Assembly (NCBI GenBank): GCA_029237695.1 | Contig: CM055265.1 | Span: forward strand, 84,004,447-84,068,446 | Direction: 5' to 3' | Origin: Conchocele bisecta | Taxonomy: Eukaryota > Mollusca > Bivalvia > Lucinida > Thyasiridae | Length of the DNA stretch: 64,000 nucleotides | Shown: positions 1 through 13,095 of the stretch, piece after piece | Layout of the letters: every line of letters begins with the position of its first letter | Position numbering within the stretch: position 1 is the stretch's first letter | The notes under the pieces: generated by a model | Seen by the model: the letters and a program-made list of their open reading frames with translations, nothing else | What the model was told of the DNA's origin: nothing | The model's database searches: none | Program-made: the position numbers and the translations under genes

Positions 1-2040
1 TATAAAATATGTTTTTGAACTCATTTGACCTCTTTGCACTTAATGACCTCAAAAGTGACCTTGTCCCACCTAATTTGATTGACCGACATGTGGATTCATG
101 TTCAGGAATGTATGATGTATCAATCTAGCATAGTCGTTGCTTTTGCTCTCTTGGGTTGAACAGAAATTGTTTTTAAGCCACTTCTCTTCAAGGTGCTCCT
201 CCACTAAATAGAGTATTGGATGTTACTAAACTATAGCTGTCACATTAGGTCATTTGCATAAATTCAAGGTGGCCACCAAAATCAGAATTTACATTAAATG
301 TCAATATTTACTATCAAGTCATATACAATGGTAGGTGCATATAATTGAAACAAGCCTAACATGACTTTGGACAACAAATATACGCATGCTTATAACATAT
401 AGCAAATAAATCAGATTTGGCTCACAGCGACCAAGAAATCCAAGATGGCCACCAAAATAATAAAAGTTCAATGTCCAGTAGCCGATTTCATCAAAATTAC
501 AAAGTATACTTATCTAGCAAAGTATACTTTGAGGGAGTAATCATTTATTTGTCCCAAAATGCATTATTTCATATAGAACTAACCATTGCATAGATTTGAT
601 GATTAAAAGTATGCAGAATTGTTATACTGAATGTATTACATTATCACAGCCAAACTGTCTGTGATAATGTAATAAATTCAGTATAATAAAAATAAATAAA
701 TTTATCCTTAAATTGAAAATTTCTCCCTCAAAGTATACTTTGCTAGATAAGTATACTTTGCAATGTTGATGAAATAGGCTACTGATCAGAATATTTATTT
801 TTAAAAACTATTTTCAAATGAGATAATAACCTGAAATTCAGCATATCTGTAGATAATTACATATACATTATTTTAAAAATGCTTTGCCATCTCATATTTC
901 ACCAGTGGCGACCAAAAATGCAAGATGGATGCCTCCAAATATTAGCGTTTTGTATTGCATGTTACTTTTTAGCTCAAATGTTAGGTGTTAGAATTTTAAA
1001 TGTTATTCTTTGTGAATTTAGTTATGTCAATGGAGTATTGGATATTAGTAAAATCTAACTGTCAAATTAGATCATTTGCATCAATTCAAAATGGCCGCAA
1101 AAAAACATTATTTACCTTAAATATCTGTATGTATTGTCAAATGATATACACTGTTAAGTGCATGTAATTGAAACAAACCTAACATTACTTTGTACAACAA
1201 AAGAGCGCATGGGTAGTGCTGATACAAACAGTGAGTATATGTCAGATTAGCATAATTTCAAGATGGCTACCCCAATATCAGTGTGACCTTTACTTATAAG
1301 ATGTCCGTCTGATTAAGAAATGACAACTGCATCTACATATATTGCTTCAGATTTATTATGCAAGTGAACCGTCAAATAGCACTAAACTTTTAAACCCAAA
1401 ATGACATTCGAAGAACTGTTTGATCATACCCTGGTCCTGTGTGTCACTTTAATTAAATTAAGATAATTGTTAATAGTACATAATTGGGCTGAACAAAGTC
1501 TATTAGAACATTTATAGCTCCTGAGTCTCTTGCACATTCTGATTACAGAGTCCCATTAAGGGGGACGGGTCAATTCCAGTTGCTGATGGCAGTGAGCCTA
1601 TTACAGTGATGACACGGCGCGCAACCACATGCTGATCAGCGATTATACTGGTCACAGACATTGTAACAACCGTTTTCTCAGCTGTGGACACAGTATTTAT
1701 CCACTAGTTCTTGTATACATATACATCATTGCTAATGCTTTGTCTGTGCAAGCAGCAATTGTCACACTTTCGCAAAATGTCCTGTCATTGTGTGATAAAA
1801 AAAATCATATTTTAAAGCGCAATATAAAACAGAAAGATTCATTCAACTATTCGACGGTGGAATTTAACCTATAAGTGTCTCACAACTCGAGATATGAGCA
1901 CAAATAATTTTCTAATTTTTTTTCATTTTTAGTTTCAAAAAATCATGTTGGCTCAAAAAGGGGGTGGGGGTCCACGAACCCCCTGACCCCCTCCCCCTGA
2001 CGACGCCCTTGGCTTGTCGAAACAATACTATCACTGGATT
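1..2040. repeat. Upstream region: diverged duplicated repeat, no gene
   Basis: No coding signal. Two diverged copies of one unit lie about 830 bp apart: the segment around 211-390 (GAGTATTGGAT..., then a CAAGGTGGCC-type motif and CATATAATTGAAACAAGCC) recurs at about 1033-1215. A CAAGATGGC motif is repeated at about 441, 921 and 1260. This looks like the inside of an old mobile element with tandem units, interrupted by the MITE at 478-782. The last 400 bp (1550-1950) hold nothing I recognise. Confidence 0.5.
478..782. mobile_element. MITE family M, copy 1 (palindromic, complete)
   Basis: Starts GTAGCCGATTTCATC and ends GATGAAATAGGCTAC (inverted). Inside are paired blocks CAAAGTATACTTTG and a central inverted repeat around CACAGCCAAA...TGTGATAATG. 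About 305 bp, non-coding. Other copies or halves: 17483-17734, 19958-20052, 23333-23410, 35355-35530, 47471-47777 and 52404-52631. The superfamily is not clear. Confidence 0.75.
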
Positions 2041-2150
2041 TGTGCATTTATATATATATATATATACAGAAAGGGAGAGTCTAAAAGTCAGCGGCTGTAA
2101 TTCAGTTCATACTGGCATACCAAAACAACACAACAACAACAACAACAACA
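2041..2150 (+). promoter_or_regulatory. Probable WWOX core promoter and CAA-repeat leader
   Basis: An alternating TA run (2047-2066) lies about 85-105 bp before the start codon. A TCAGTT initiator-like motif sits at 2102-2107. The leader just before the ATG is a CAA-rich run (about 2121-2150) ending directly at ATGG, so the initiation context is ACAATGG. CAA-rich leaders are typically unstructured. An upstream ATG at 1964 opens a different frame that overlaps the WWOX start, so a transcript starting upstream of 1964 would carry an overlapping upstream ORF; the position of the TA run argues for a start downstream of it. The transcription start itself is inferred. Confidence 0.4.
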
Positions 2151-2242
2151 ATGGATCCCACTGTAGACACTGACAGCGAAGATGAAATTCCCGCTGGTTG
2201 GGAAGAACGGGTCGCTCTTGACGGTCAGGTTTATTACGCAAA
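2151..2242 (+). CDS. WWOX: WWOX exon 1 (N-terminus and first half of WW1)
   Basis: Encodes residues 1-30 plus two bases of codon 31. The start is chosen because the ATG opens the only frame that continues into the TDSEDE...GWEER...YYA motif of WWOX. The donor is AA|GTTAGT; joining AA to the T of exon 2 gives Asn31, restoring the NHT motif in the middle of WW1. Splitting WW1 between exons 1 and 2 matches the vertebrate gene. The N-terminus is about five residues shorter than in human. Confidence 0.95.
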
Positions 2243-5200
2243 GTTAGTTATTTTATATACGAATTTAGGGTAAAGGTTTAATTTGAGCGACATTCCAGCG
2301 TCAAGGAATAAAAAAGCAATGGGTTCCACCCTCCCTTGTTTTTAACCCGATAATTTCCGTCAGCTACCAGTTTCCGTTGTAACATGGGATCTGTCGGACA
2401 TATGAGATCTGCGAGATGTTAATGAGCTTACTGGATTTATAATTTAAAATTCTGGTTTTTTTTCTGAATAAAACTACCAGCACACGGTATTAAATGGACA
2501 AGTTTTGAAGGACTGGAATTTGCATAAATGTGTTTGAACCTCCATTCTGGAAGTGGGCATGACGTAGCTTAGAAAATCTCAGCTCTACGGATGTGTTTTG
2601 TTATTTCATCTGTCTTTTATATTTTCTGTATCCGTGAGAGCTGAGACCCTTATAGTGTAAAATTTAGTCACAATAACAGCTCAATTTGTCCTGGCGTTTT
2701 GTTACGCAGTCTGGCGAGTGAGAAGTTTAACACTTCACAGTCATGTTAAAAACATTCATAGACCAATAATACACATGTAGGTATAAATAGTTTGACATTC
2801 GTATCCATTTATTCCCATTTGTGTAGCAAAACACCAGGACAAATTGGGCTGTTATTGTGACTAAATTTTACACTATATGGGTCTCACAGATACAGAAAAT
2901 ATAAAAGACAGATGAAATAGTAAAACACATCCATAGAGCTGAGATTTTCTAAGCTAGGCATGACGTAACACTAGACACGTGCATAGGCTCTTTATGGGAT
3001 CAACGGAAACTGAATGTGATAATGATAATAGATTGCTATCCAGTTGGATCTATAATTGTTTTCAAGGTTGGACACTCGCCATCTTGTTTTTTGTTTTTTT
3101 TTCAACCAACGGAAGTGACATCATTTACCGTTGACTGGCTCGCTAATTGTAACTTACTAATCTGCATGAAGACTGGGAACCATTTTTTTTCAACCAACTG
3201 AAATAAGGACTGGTTTCGTGATTTACCTTGTGCCCGACTCGCTATTTGTAACGATCGTGAAGGCCAGAAACAAGGTTACGGTAAATCAGGAAACCAGTCC
3301 GTACCTCCGTACTTATCACAAAAATAAGAGAGACATTGGAATGAACTGTCCAATAGAAATATGAGACACAAAGGTTATTTTTAACCCCATGTAAAAATCC
3401 CAAAGATTTTTTTTATGCAATAAATTTTTTTATAAAATCTATATTTTTTAAATATATTTTTGAGAAGTGTAATGTCGCGGATATGATGTTTGAGATTTTC
3501 ATTACGGTGACCTACATGTAGCAGAGCTCCAGTTAAGGTGCGTAATTCGGAGGTAAATTGCTTATTTCTCCATCAAAAATGGCAAGTTGGGAATGCTAAA
3601 GGACTCCCAACTTGCCATTTTTGATGAAGAAATAACAAAATTTCACCCCAAGTTGGTCAAATTACACACCTTAACTGGAGCTCTGTGTAGGCTACATCAA
3701 CTTTAAAGGTACTCACTCGGGGTCTCAGAGATACCTAAAAAGTGATGAAATGGAATAGGAAACAAATACATTAATTGTAGATTTGTATCGTATATCTGAA
3801 CCTAATTGTAAATATAAATCACCTGTAAAAGAAATGGGGATTGGTGAAAATGTTTACATGTTTTTTGTTAAAGCTTTTCGGTATACTATCAAAGCCTAGG
3901 CAAATTGTCATTCTACGCCCTACCTGTGTGGCCCCTGATTTTTTTGTCGTGCCCGCTTGCGGACAGCGTGATATAGTCGGCACATTAGTGTACGTCCCCA
4001 CGCGGGGGGGGGGGGGTATTCCGTAAATTTCATATGTGACCGAATATGGTCATGTCATATATCAATTTGAAGGTATTGAGGAGACGACCACTCTGGATTT
4101 TGTCGAAAACGGATGATTAGGTCATCAAAGATGGCAGCCAAAAGGTCATCCTTTAATTAGAGAGTTCAAACGTCTTCTTCCTCGTCAGCCGCTTGGCCAA
4201 TGTTGGTCAAACTTCACAGGGATGATCTATGGGTGGGCGCATGTCAGATTTGTAAATTTGGTAAAATTCCTAAAAAAAATCATATGCTGGCCAAACTTCA
4301 TAGTTATGTTGTCTTTCGGTGAAACATTTTTGTCGCGCCCGCTTGCGGAGAGTGCTATATAGTTGACACATTGACATCCATACGTACACGTACATATACA
4401 TGTGTGTCCGGGTTAAAGTTTTGTGTTGAAGTTTTTTGGTGTACTATCAAAGCCTCGGCGGGCGCGACTTGTGGGCCGCGGCCATCTCGTTCAAATTGGA
4501 GATCACATATGGCCACATAATCCAAAATGGCCACCGTATAAAGTTGGACAAATCTGTAAACAATGTCTTCCCATTATAATCGCCAGACTGGTTTCGACAA
4601 AACTTTGTAGGAATAATGAATGTATAAAGCTCTCAGAGATTACTTGCATATATATAATAACCAGGTGAGCGATATAGGGCCACAATGGCCCTTTTGTTAT
4701 TGTATGCCCAACCTGTGCGGCCCCTGTGCCCAATGTCAAGGTCAAATTAGTTTGAAATTTACCTTAATTTTATTTTGGATTTAGTTTCAAGTTTTTAAGA
4801 ACACTATATCTCTGAAACCGCCTCACTGATTCACTCAAAACTTTGCATGTGTCTTTATCATCATCCCTATTTTCATTCTATGCCCAACCCGTGTGGCCCC
4901 TGTGCCCAATGTCAAGGTCAAATTACTTTGAAATTTACCTTAAAGTTTTTTTATTTAGGTTAAAGTTTTTAAGAACACTCAGTATATCTCTGCAACCGCT
5001 TCACAGATTCACTCGAAACTTCACATGGGTAGTATCAGTACAGGTTAAAGCGTTTTTTCATTAAAGGTTTTTTTTTGTTCTATCAAATGCCTCGGAGGGC
5101 GTGACATGCAGGCCGTGGCCCTCTAGTATTTAAGTTAATTACACTAGCATCTATGATGTTCTGGAAATTTGATCAAATAAAATGGTGCAATTGATTGATA

Positions 5201-8200
5201 TATGCCATTTACTGTGCGGGAAGCGAAAATCACACTTTGCATAACTGAGACATTGTGCCTTTAAGGGAACAGATTGGCAAGATAGTAAGCACATGTTAGC
5301 TGGCCAACCTGTTGCCTTCCTGCTGTACAGTTGTCATCCGGTGTTATCTTTGTCAACTCACTCAGAGCTCCAGATAAGTTTTGTGTCTAAAGTGCTTTTT
5401 TGCAGCTGAACTAAGTAAATTTCAACTTTATTACACTATTTTCACTACTCGATTTGAAAATCAATGCGTATTTTCACATTTCTGTGCGTATTTTGTACTG
5501 CCACTTTTGATAATGTATTCTGCTAAAATAAGTGCGTAAAATACGTCAATACACACCTTATCTGGAGCTCTGCTCACTTAACACTTGGTTGCTTTTCATG
5601 GAACATACCATACTCCTCATTACAGGGCTTCTAAAACTTTCAGTTTGTCGGTTCTTGCCGAGATTTGCAAACTACCGGTATCCTTAAAATTTGGTCCAAA
5701 AATAATGAAATCCGCCTGCTATTTCTCCATCTATGCTCTGAATGCCCAAAATAATACACAACATGACACTGTTTATTGGTGTGACGTGTGAAGTTACACA
5801 GCTCGATAACCATGATAATGGATATCCCGATTAGCGGCGCAATACACAGCTGCCACGTGCCTCGTGTTACCAGATATTGATTTTCAAGCCACACAATCCA
5901 ATGTGACGTATTGTGTGGGTCAATTAGGGTCTTGCGTCGCCAAATATTTATGACAATGGCCATCGATCGATCGTATTTAAAAAGGCACAAAGCTAAACAA
6001 AACAAAATAACATGCTGTGTTATGTAAAAATCACACTGTGTCTCGAACAATAATTATGTGAAAAATCCATGGTGTTTTTGTCTCGCCCGCGAAAGCGGAA
6101 AGCGAGACATATGTTTTGCTTTTCCGGAGTCGTCGGCGGTGGCGGCGTCATAATTCAATGTTAGGTTTTCGTGTTACGGTCATTACTTCAACACCTTATC
6201 AGCTACAGTCATCAAACTTTATACATACCTTTACTATGATATGATAGTTATATGAATATAGGACTATTCTCGGGGCCTCAGGGTCAAGGTCAAGGCCCCT
6301 CGGGGCCTCAGGGTCAAGGTCAAGGCCCCAGGGTCAAGGCGGAACAAGGCGAGACATTTGATTCCGCGGAATTCTTGTATTATGCTCTCAAAACATTGCA
6401 TTGAGTTAAATTTCTCATAATTTCTGTTTCCATTCATAGAATACGTTCATATTTGGTTGATAACTTTGTAGCTTCATGCTACTTCATTCCACACCGAAAC
6501 TGGTACCAGGTCAGGTTATTCTAATTTCAGGGCTGAATATGTTTTTTCCGATGTAAATATTCTGTTCTGATTTTTGGGATTTCCCCCTAATGCAGCAGGT
6601 TAAATGCGGTATCGAACCCGTTAGCTCGGCCTTAAATGCAGGCATGAGAATCTTCAGCTGATCAGCTGATTTCAGTGGATTTTGTCATAATTTGCGTTTT
6701 CAAAATGATTCAGAATCTATCTGGTATGCTCAAATTTGATACTATTACAAGTGGAGTGAGGCGTTTTCAGTGGATTTTCAGATGTTTTCAGCGACAGCCA
6801 TTCTCATGTCTGTAAATGACCTTAGCTGTTGATTGGCCGTTAAACACCAAGAAACCAAATCAAATCCACACCTAAAACACCCAATATTTTCCAATTTTTC
6901 TTGATCTTGTTTTCATGTACATGTAATGCAAGTTAATGTAAATGCTTATGTCCTGTATCAGAAGCTGAAAAGCTATTGTGTATATATACTGGTAAAGGTC
7001 TTATCTACATAATGGAAGAAAACATATGCCTCCTTAAAAACAACCTGACCTACCGTAATTATTCGAATAAACGCTCCTGGAGCTATACAGTTATCTGAAT
7101 TTGTTTGTCCATTATAATTGCTTATTGTTTACCCTAGTTTCTCGACCAATGAAAGAACGGCATTTCATCTCAATTAATGGCATATTGCGACGCGTTCGCC
7201 AATATGTATTAAATTAAATTCAGCGTTATATTTAGAACTTATATTTAGAACTGATGTTATGCCTTGTTGTCATCAGTTCACGAGACGCAAAGCATGTTAC
7301 TGCCCACACACGCGCTCACTTCGTGTCACACCGCCAATCACATACTAGTCTAGCGAAGTCTAGGTTTAAAACACTTAATTTTTTAAGTGGGATAAACGTT
7401 AATTTTGAGTGGTTGTTATTTTCCAGTCATACATCTAGACTTACACAGTGGCAACACCCAAGTACAGGGAAGAAGAAGGTGATCAAGGGAGGTAAGGAGA
7501 AAACTACAACACACATGTCAAAGGTACCATACATGCCCACTCAGTAGGCACAACATGTTCCTTATAGGAATTAAATACATGTAGATGTATAATTGTGTCA
7601 GTATTCCACTAGTTCTAAAAATTACGAGTGCACACTATACAGATATAATCATTTAGTAATATTTATACCCCCGACATACAAAGTATGTCAAGGGGTATAG
7701 TGTTTTCGTACTTGCGTCCCTTCCGTCCGTGCGTCCGTCCGTCCGTGCGGATTGACCTCAAACTTCATATACTTCCTTATCATCATCCATATTTTCATTC
7801 CATAACACATCCATGCGACCTTCAACGGTAAGTCGGATTGACTTCAAAGTTCATATACTTCCTTATCATCATCCATATTTTCATTCCATACCACATCCAT
7901 GCGACCTTCATGTCCAAGGTCAAGTAAAGTTTTCGGGTACCCATTATCTCTGCAACGGTAAGTCAGATTGACTTCAAACTTCATATACTTCCTTATCATC
8001 AACCATATTTTCATTCCATACCAAACCTATGCGGCCTTCATCTCCAAGGTCAAATTACTTAGAAATTTGTGTCCATAAGATTTGCGTTCAAGTTTTCTGG
8101 TACCCATTATCTCTGCAACGGTAAGTCGGATTGACTTCAAACTTCATATACTTTCTTATCATCATCCATAGTTTCATTCCATACCACACTCATGCGGCCT

Positions 8201-11200
8201 TCATGTCCAAGGTCATGGTCAAATTACTTAGAGTGGGTGGTTCTTCGGGCGAACTTGATGGCTTAAATTTATGATAGGGATCACGATTTGCCTTGTTTGG
8301 CCCTCAGGTACATTTTTAGCTCGACTATTCGAAGAATAAGTAGAGCTTATGTTGTCACCCCGGCGTCGGCGTCACCGTCACGCCTTGGTTAAGGTTTTTA
8401 GTCAACCTTGTATATGGAATACTACTGGCCCTACACCCACCATACTTGCACAACTTCATCTCCTAGTGATGTACATCAATAACCCCTGATCTATATTTGA
8501 CCTTGACCTACATTTCCTCTTGATTTACTTAGTTAATTCCCCTTGGTTAAGGTTTTTAGTCAAGCTTGTAGATGGAATACTCCTACGGTTAAGGTTTTTA
8601 TCGCGCCTGCTTTAGCAGAGGCGCGACTATAGTCGGCGCATTTTCCGTCGTAGTCCGCGTCGTCCGCCGCGTCGTCCGCCGCGTCGTCCGCCGCGTCGTC
8701 CGTTTTTTTTGTAAGGCAAATGCGTTAAAAGTTATTGTTTTTTCACAATATCTCTTTAACCCCTTGCCAGACTTTAATAATATTTCACATCAATGTTTGT
8801 CTAGGGATGATGCTTCATTATGCACACCCCCACATCCAAATTCTGAAGGTCAAGGTGATTTATTTACTTGTAATGTTCACCGGTTTTGTAACAGAAATGC
8901 ATTAACGTTATTGTTTTTTCACAATATCTCTTTAACCCCTTGCCAGACTTTGATAATATTTCACATCAATGTTTATCTAGGGATGATGCTTCATTACACA
9001 CACCCCCACATCCAAATTCTCAAGGTCAAGGTCATTTATTTACTGGTAATGTTCACCGCCGGTTTGGTAACAGAAATGCGTTAAAGTTATTGTTTTTTCA
9101 CAATATCTCTTTAACCCCTTGCCAGACCTTGATAATATTTCACAGCAATGTTTGTCTAGAGATGATGCTTCATTACGCAGACCCCACATCCAAATTCTCA
9201 AGGTCAAGGTCATTTATTTACTTGTAATGTTCACGGTCAAATGCCTCGGCAGGCGCGACACCGCTTCCGTGGCGGAATTCTTGTTACTCAAGCTTGTACA
9301 TGGAATACTATTGTGCATACAGACACCATACTTTGACAACCTTTTCTCATAGGGATGTACATCAATAACCCCTGATCTATATTTGACCTTGACCTACATT
9401 TCCTCTTGAATTACTTAGTTAATTCCTTTTGGTTAAGGTTTTTAGTCAACCTTGGTTAATGTTTTTAGTCAAGCTTGTAGATGGAATACTATTGTGCATA
9501 CAGACACCATACTTGGATAACATTTTCTCATAGGGATGTACATCAATAACCCCTGACCTATATTTTACCTTCACCTCCATTTTACCTTGAATTACTTAGT
9601 TATTTCCCCTTGGTTAAGGTTTGTACTATGGTTTATAGTCAAGCTTGTATATGGAATACTCCTGGGCCTACAGCAACCATACTTGGACAACTTCATCTCC
9701 TAGTCATGTACATCAATAATCCGTGACCGATATTTGACCTTGACCTACTTTTACCCTTGGATTACTTAGTTATTTCCCCTTGGTTAAGGTTTTTTGTCAA
9801 GCTTGTATATGGAATACTCCTGGGCCTACAGCAACCATACTTGGAAAACTTCATCTCCTAGTGATCAATAACCCCTGACCTATATCTGACATTGACCTAC
9901 ATTTAACCTTGAATTACTTACTTAATTTCTCTTGGTTAAGGTTTTTAGTCAACCTTGGTTAAGGTTTTTATGCGGACCGCGGCCACCTTGTTTGTCAAGC
10001 TATGTGTACATCGACGACCCTCGTAGTCGAGCTATGCTGTTCTCCTACAGCTCTTGTTATTTTTCACACTCTGTATCCTTGTCCACGCAATAACTCTCAA
10101 GTTCTACTTCACCGATCGTAACCAAATTCGGTATACATGTTTATCACGGCAAGACAAAGAAGCCTATTGATTTTGAAAAAAATCTGATGACTTATCTAAC
10201 CTTGGCGGCCATTTTTAATTTTCACACTCTGTATCCTTGTCCATGCAATAACTCAAGTTCTACTTCACCGATCGTAACCAAATTCGGTATACATGTTTAT
10301 CACTGCAAGACAAAGAAGCCTATTGATTTTGAAACATTTCCGATTACGTATCTCCCCTTGGCGGCCATTTTTAATTTTCCCACTCTGTATCCTTGTCCAC
10401 GCAATAACTCGAGTTCTACTTCACCGATTGTAACCAAATTCGGTATACATTTTTATCATGGTAAGATGAAGAAGCTTATTAATTTTCAGTCAGTTATCTC
10501 ACCTTGTTGACTGGCCTTGCCTCGACGGGCGTATATTGTGACCTTCGGAACTCTTGTTATCTTTGGCTCTTTTGTTACCTGGAAGTTGAGTTGGGTTATT
10601 GCCCATTATAAAAGTAGTAAGATTATTACTGATCCTTTTGCTTTTGGGAGGGGGCCAAATGATTCTGGTGTGGCGAGGACCTGGCATCAGGATTATTCTG
10701 ATTTCAGGGCTGAATATATATTTTTTATACGCCCGTTTGAAAAAACGGGACGTATTATGTATTCATCTTGTACGTGCGGGTGGGCGGGTGGTCACAGCTT
10801 GTCCACGCAATAACAAGAGTTCTACTTGATGGATTGTAACCAAATTTGGTATACGTGTTTATCACGGCAAGCCAAAAAAGCCTAAAATTTCCGATGACTG
10901 ATCTCCCCTTGGCCTCCATTTTTATTTTTCGGACTCTGTATTCTTGTCCACGCAATAACTCAAGTTCTACTTCACCGCTCGAAACCAAATTCGGTATACC
11001 AGTGATTCTATATTTTATGTTTTATCTGGTGTCCCGGCATAATTTACTGACAAATCACACAATTTATAATTAAACAATATTTTGTTTCAGTAAAGAAACT
11101 ATGTATAATACCAATCCATTAAGAAAACAGTATTTACACTTCTTGTTATGTGTGTTTAGTTATTATTTTCTGTTGTTGGCATACGTGTGGTGCACCAAAT

Positions 11201-13043
11201 GAGCATGTCCCGGTCATCAATCAGCACAGTTTACATGCCCGTAATTCTCAAATCTTGTCCATTTGTACTTTACTATACATTGCATGTGAATTAAAATAGT
11301 TAAACATTTACTTTAAACTTATTCTGCAATACATTAGTGACTTTAATGTATCTGTCCCTAGAAATCTAATCATTACCGTTACGCTGAACAAAAAATGTAA
11401 AATCAGAGTAACCTCCCTTTCCGACTCTCGGCATTCTAATGCAATGAACACTGTTTATGCGCGCGCAATTTATAAATCAACACGGTGGTAACACAACTTA
11501 AGTCATTGCCGAGAACGAGGCCGGTCTGTATTCATAATTTTAAGGTTATACATTACATGCATCATTACCGTTCAGAGTTTATGCACTTCCATATGTATGT
11601 AGGTCGGCTGAAACCAAAATGGGTGGATAGACACACTTACAACGTTGTATTTGCATATTCTACCTTCATGATGCGTTGTATACAGAGGGGTGTAAAATGG
11701 GAATTTTTAAAGAAAAATCATTACCGTTACAGTCATTTCCGTTACAAAATTGTGTAACGGTAATGACGATCGTGTAATGGCAATGATAAATTACCATACT
11801 AACCAGTCAGTTCATGCGTCAATTAGATATAAACCAGATCCCATCAGTTGTTGGTCAGTAATGGCACATTTATTCAGACCTACAACATTTATATATCAGG
11901 ATTTAATTAGTAAAAGCTCTGGAACAACAAAAAATCAGACACAGCTTCGATGAGTGTGGGTTTCTATTGGCAATCACATTAAAAGTAAACATTAACTTGA
12001 AGTTATATTGTACAGCATATGCAAAGTATAAATATGTTTGTTATATATGCTGTATTAGTATTTTAAATAAATGGAGAGTCATTACCGTTACATTTTGTCA
12101 TTACCGTTACATAAATCATTTCCGTTATGCCCATATTTTTGGAGGCTGTGCTATTAATTGTATCCCCCGGACTCCGTCGGGGGATACTATGGATTTGACA
12201 GCGTGCCGCGTCCGCGTCCGCCGCAGACACTTCTTGTCCGGAGCATAACTCGAACACCCTTTGGAATATTTTCATGAAACTTCACACATGCATAGACCAC
12301 GACCCGAAGGTGTGTCGCGCGCAAGAATGACAACTCTGCATAGCTAAATTTTTTAGTATCTCCCTTTTTTGTTTGCAATTTTTTAGTTATCTCCCTTTTT
12401 TGTTTGCACTGATTGACCATAACTCGACCACCCTTTGGAATATTTTTATGAAACTTAACACATTCAATTAGACCACGGAACCGAAGGTGTGTCGTGCACA
12501 AGTAATGACAACTCTTGCATAGCTAATTTTTGAGTTATCTCCCTTTTTTGTTTTCGCTCACTGATTTCCTGTCCGGAGCATAACTCGACCACCCTTTGGA
12601 ATATTTTCATGAAACTTCACACATGCATAGACCACGACCCGGAGGTGTGTCGCGCACAAGAATGACAACTCTTGCATAGCTAATTTTTGAGTTATCTCCC
12701 TTTTTTGTTTTGCGCACTCTACAAACTGGACAATAATGCATGAAGACCTGTTTTCTCGTCTGCTCTGTACACCTTTTCTCTGTGCTCTGTACACCTTACC
12801 TGTAGAGAGAACAAAAGAAACTGGGAGAACCATGTCGTAGCATGGCTAGCATGTGCAGATGTCCAGTGCTTGACCACTGCTGACCAGGTAATTTATACAG
12901 GTAAATCACTACATTGGGTACTGTGTTGAAAATATTGTGGCATTATGTGGACCTGTGCAAGATTTTTGTAGATAAATATAGGACTATTAAAAAAAAATCT
13001 GGTCTCCAATAGCAAGCATTATTATTTTTAAACTTTTTTTTTT

Positions 13044-13095
<52 letters not shown>

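Larger units (their letters stand above)
3946..5127 (+). mobile_element. Hairpin-ended element, family B (B1), interrupted by A1
   Basis: Begins after a T-run with GTCGTGCCCGCTTGCGG and ends GGGCGTGACATGCAGGC, then CCGTGGCC and CTCTAGT at 5127. The interior shows units with GTGTGGCCCCTGTGCCCAATG and TCAAGGTCAAATTACTTTG, typical of family B. It is cut after the G-run at about 4017 by A1 and resumes after 4698. The base change GCGTGA appears both in the distal arm of the 5' hairpin and in the 3' box of this copy, where other copies have GCGCGA. Confidence 0.6.

Noticed and set aside
5640..6050. Reverse-strand 136-codon open frame in WWOX intron 1
   Set aside because: No recognisable domain, no promoter or splice context; it spans intron sequence without other support.
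8641..8702. CGTCCGCCGCGT repeats as a CpG-island promoter
   Set aside because: It is the short tandem tract following the D1 5' hairpin and recurs in related elements; no gene follows.
11485..11757. Plus-strand 90-codon open frame in element L
   Set aside because: Contains the iterated 13-mer and no protein motif; not supported as coding.
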